Source of the DNA: Streptomyces glomeratus
GTDB lineage: Bacteria > Actinomycetota > Actinomycetes > Streptomycetales > Streptomycetaceae
Assembly (NCBI RefSeq): GCF_021462825.1
Contig: NZ_JAKEEB010000017.1
Coordinates: 1 to 64,000, forward strand
DNA length: 64,000 nt
Direction of reading: 5' to 3'
The position numbers were made by a program, and so were the translations under genes. The first letter of the stretch is position 1. The number at the start of each line of letters is the position of its first letter. Below, piece after piece: positions 62,557 to 64,000 of this stretch. Under the pieces are notes generated by a model. It had not been told where the DNA came from and made no database searches. It worked only from the letters and a program-made list of their open reading frames with translations.

Positions 62557-63894
62557 ATGACCATCACCCTGCTGCTCCTCGGAGCGGCCTTCCTGCTCAT
62601 CCTGGCCAACGGATTCTTCGTCGCGGCCGAATTCGGACTGGTCACGGTCGAACGGCCCGACGCCGAGAAGGCCGCGGCCGACGGCGACCGACGGGCCGGT
62701 ACGGTCGTCGAGTCGCTCAAGGAGCTGTCCTTCCAGCTCTCCGGAACCCAGCTCGGTATCACCATCACCTCGCTCGTCGTGGGCATGCTCGCCGAACCGG
62801 CGCTCAGCCGGGTGCTGCGCGGCCCCGTCGGCCTGACCGGCATCCCCGAGGGCGCGGCGGACGGCATCGCCGTCGTCGTCGCCATGCTGCTGGCGTCCGC
62901 CGCCCAGATGGTGATCGGCGAGCTCGTACCCAAGAACTGGGCGGTCTCCCGGCCGCTCCAGGTCGCACGCTTCGTCGCGGGCCCGCAGCACCTGTTCTCC
63001 CGGCTGTTCCGGCCCGTCATCGCGGCCCTCAACGCGGTCGCCAACCGGCTGGTGCGCGCGCTCGGTGTCGAGCCCGCCGAGGAGCTGGCCTCCGCGCGCA
63101 CACCCGGGGAGCTGGTGTCCCTGGCCCGGCACTCGGCGCGGGCCGGGGCGCTGGAACAGGACACGGCCGATCTGTTCGTCCGCACGCTCTCGCTGGGCGA
63201 GCTGACCGCGCAGCACGTGATGACCCCGCGGGTCAAGGTCAGCGCACTGCAGTCGTCCGCCACGGCGGAGGATGTGGTCAATCTGACCCGGGCCACCGGC
63301 CTGTCCCGCTTCCCCGTCTACCGAGAGAAGATCGACGAGGTCGTCGGCATGGCGCACCTCAAGGACGCGCTCGCGGTGCCGGTACACGAACGGCTGCGCA
63401 CACCCGTGGTCCGCATCGCCCAGACGCCGCTGCTCGTGCCCGAGACACTGCCCGTGCAGCCCCTCCTGGAGCTGCTGCGCAGCCAGCAGCCCATCGCGGT
63501 CGTCGTCGACGAGTACGGCGGCACTGCGGGTGTCGTCACCCTCGAGGACATCGTCGAGGAACTCGTCGGCGAGGTACGCGACGAGCACGACCAACACGAC
63601 CTGCCCGAACTGGCCGTCGCGCCGCCCGAGGACGGGCGCCCCGCCTGGGAGGCCGACGGCAGCTGCCGGGTGGACACCCTCAAGCGGATAGGACTGGAAG
63701 TCCCCGAGGGGCCGTACGAGACGGTCGCGGGACTCGTCGCCGATCTGCTCGGGCGGATCCCGGCGCCCGGGGACCGGGCCGAACTGCCCGGATGGCGGCT
63801 CACGGTGCGCCAGGTGGGGCACTACCGCGCCGAGCGGGTCAGACTGGTCAGGCTCGCGGACGTCCCCGCGCCGGCCGCGGAGGCGGTGCGATGA
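62557..63894 (+). CDS. CNNM/CBS (hemolysin-type) membrane protein
   Basis: The 445-residue protein has an N-terminal CNNM (DUF21) transmembrane domain (MTITLLLLGAAFLLILANGFFVAAEFGLVTVE; SLVVGMLAEPAL), two CBS domains (about 205-325; VMTPRVKVSAL, VVVDEYGGTAGVVTLEDIVEELVG) and a C-terminal CorC_HlyC domain. Relatives take part in Mg2+ or Co2+ homeostasis despite the old hemolysin name. It overlaps the next paralogue by ATGA. Confidence 0.93.
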   Translation: MTITLLLLGAAFLLILANGFFVAAEFGLVTVERPDAEKAAADGDRRAGTVVESLKELSFQLSGTQLGITITSLVVGMLAEPALSRVLRGPVGLTGIPEGAADGIAVVVAMLLASAAQMVIGELVPKNWAVSRPLQVARFVAGPQHLFSRLFRPVIAALNAVANRLVRALGVEPAEELASARTPGELVSLARHSARAGALEQDTADLFVRTLSLGELTAQHVMTPRVKVSALQSSATAEDVVNLTRATGLSRFPVYREKIDEVVGMAHLKDALAVPVHERLRTPVVRIAQTPLLVPETLPVQPLLELLRSQQPIAVVVDEYGGTAGVVTLEDIVEELVGEVRDEHDQHDLPELAVAPPEDGRPAWEADGSCRVDTLKRIGLEVPEGPYETVAGLVADLLGRIPAPGDRAELPGWRLTVRQVGHYRAERVRLVRLADVPAPAAEAVR

Positions 63895-64000
63895 GCCTGC
63901 TCCAACTCGTGTTCGCGGCGCTGCTGGTGCTGGCGAACGGGTTCTTCGTCGGCGCCGAGTTCGCGCTCGTGTCGGTGCGGCGCAGCCAGATCGAGCCGCT
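63891..64000 (+). CDS. Second CNNM-family membrane protein (cut by window end)
   Basis: Only the first 36 residues are inside the window (LANGFFVGAEFALVSVRRSQIEP), enough to show the same CNNM N terminus as the gene before it. It is a tandem paralogue, translationally coupled by ATGA. It is incomplete because the window ends, not because the gene is broken. Confidence 0.88.
   Translation, partial: MSLLQLVFAALLVLANGFFVGAEFALVSVRRSQIEP

Overview
The window is a high-GC actinobacterial chromosome segment, almost certainly Streptomyces. The evidence is the very high GC, frequent GTG starts, many 4-bp ATGA/GTGA gene overlaps, BldD, two conservon-type clusters, and the order bldD-pyrRBC-(membrane protein)-carAB-pyrDF-sIHF-gmk-rpoZ-coaBC-metK-priA-fmt-rsmB-rpe. 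From memory this matches the region running from bldD toward lower locus numbers in S. coelicolor; no database was searched.

Layout. 0.2-11 kb: the developmental repressor BldD on the minus strand, divergent from a complete pyrimidine operon that begins with PyrR and a PyrR-binding leader. 11-21 kb: core genes for nucleoid structure (sIHF), GMP kinase, RNA polymerase omega, CoA, S-adenosylmethionine, replication restart (a PriA lacking its ATPase motifs), initiator-tRNA formylation and rRNA methylation. 21-25 kb: a full conservon (histidine-kinase-like CvnA, roadblock CvnB, DUF742 CvnC, GTPase CvnD), then rpe. 25-31 kb: a SorC-type regulator, an orphan barstar with three promoter-proximal direct repeats, GuaB1, and an APC permease with an Lrp/AsnC regulator and a phased array of candidate Lrp half-sites. 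31-38 kb: a GntR/HutC regulator facing a four-gene ABC importer that ends in a HAD-endonuclease/exonuclease/phosphatase fusion, with a good GntR palindrome between. 38-44 kb: a second conservon without its GTPase, then a nitrilase-family amidase next to an FAD amine oxidase of the tryptophan/phenylalanine 2-monooxygenase type, a candidate indole-3-acetamide route to auxin.

44-52 kb is the accessory part. It holds a 1343-residue secreted polymorphic toxin (ALF repeats, alanine-rich stalks, HINT domain, C-terminal toxin tip), its AT-richer immunity gene, a small secreted protein, a short tandem-repeat tract and an orphan FG-GAP-like gene fragment. 52-57 kb: a hot-dog thioesterase, an MFS/ROK divergent pair around a perfect inverted repeat, and an ECF41-type sigma factor beside its usual NAD(P)-binding partner. 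57-62 kb: an FMN riboswitch and ribE-ribM-ribBA-ribH, then hisE-hisG. The window ends in two CNNM/CBS (hemolysin-type) membrane proteins, the second cut by the edge.

The best leads are the toxin/immunity module, the transporter plus HAD-EEP phosphatase operon, the 2-monooxygenase/amidase pair beside a GTPase-less conservon, and several sharp palindromes or phased repeats that pair with adjacent regulators. All functions are inferred from sequence read by eye; no alignment or folding program was run.
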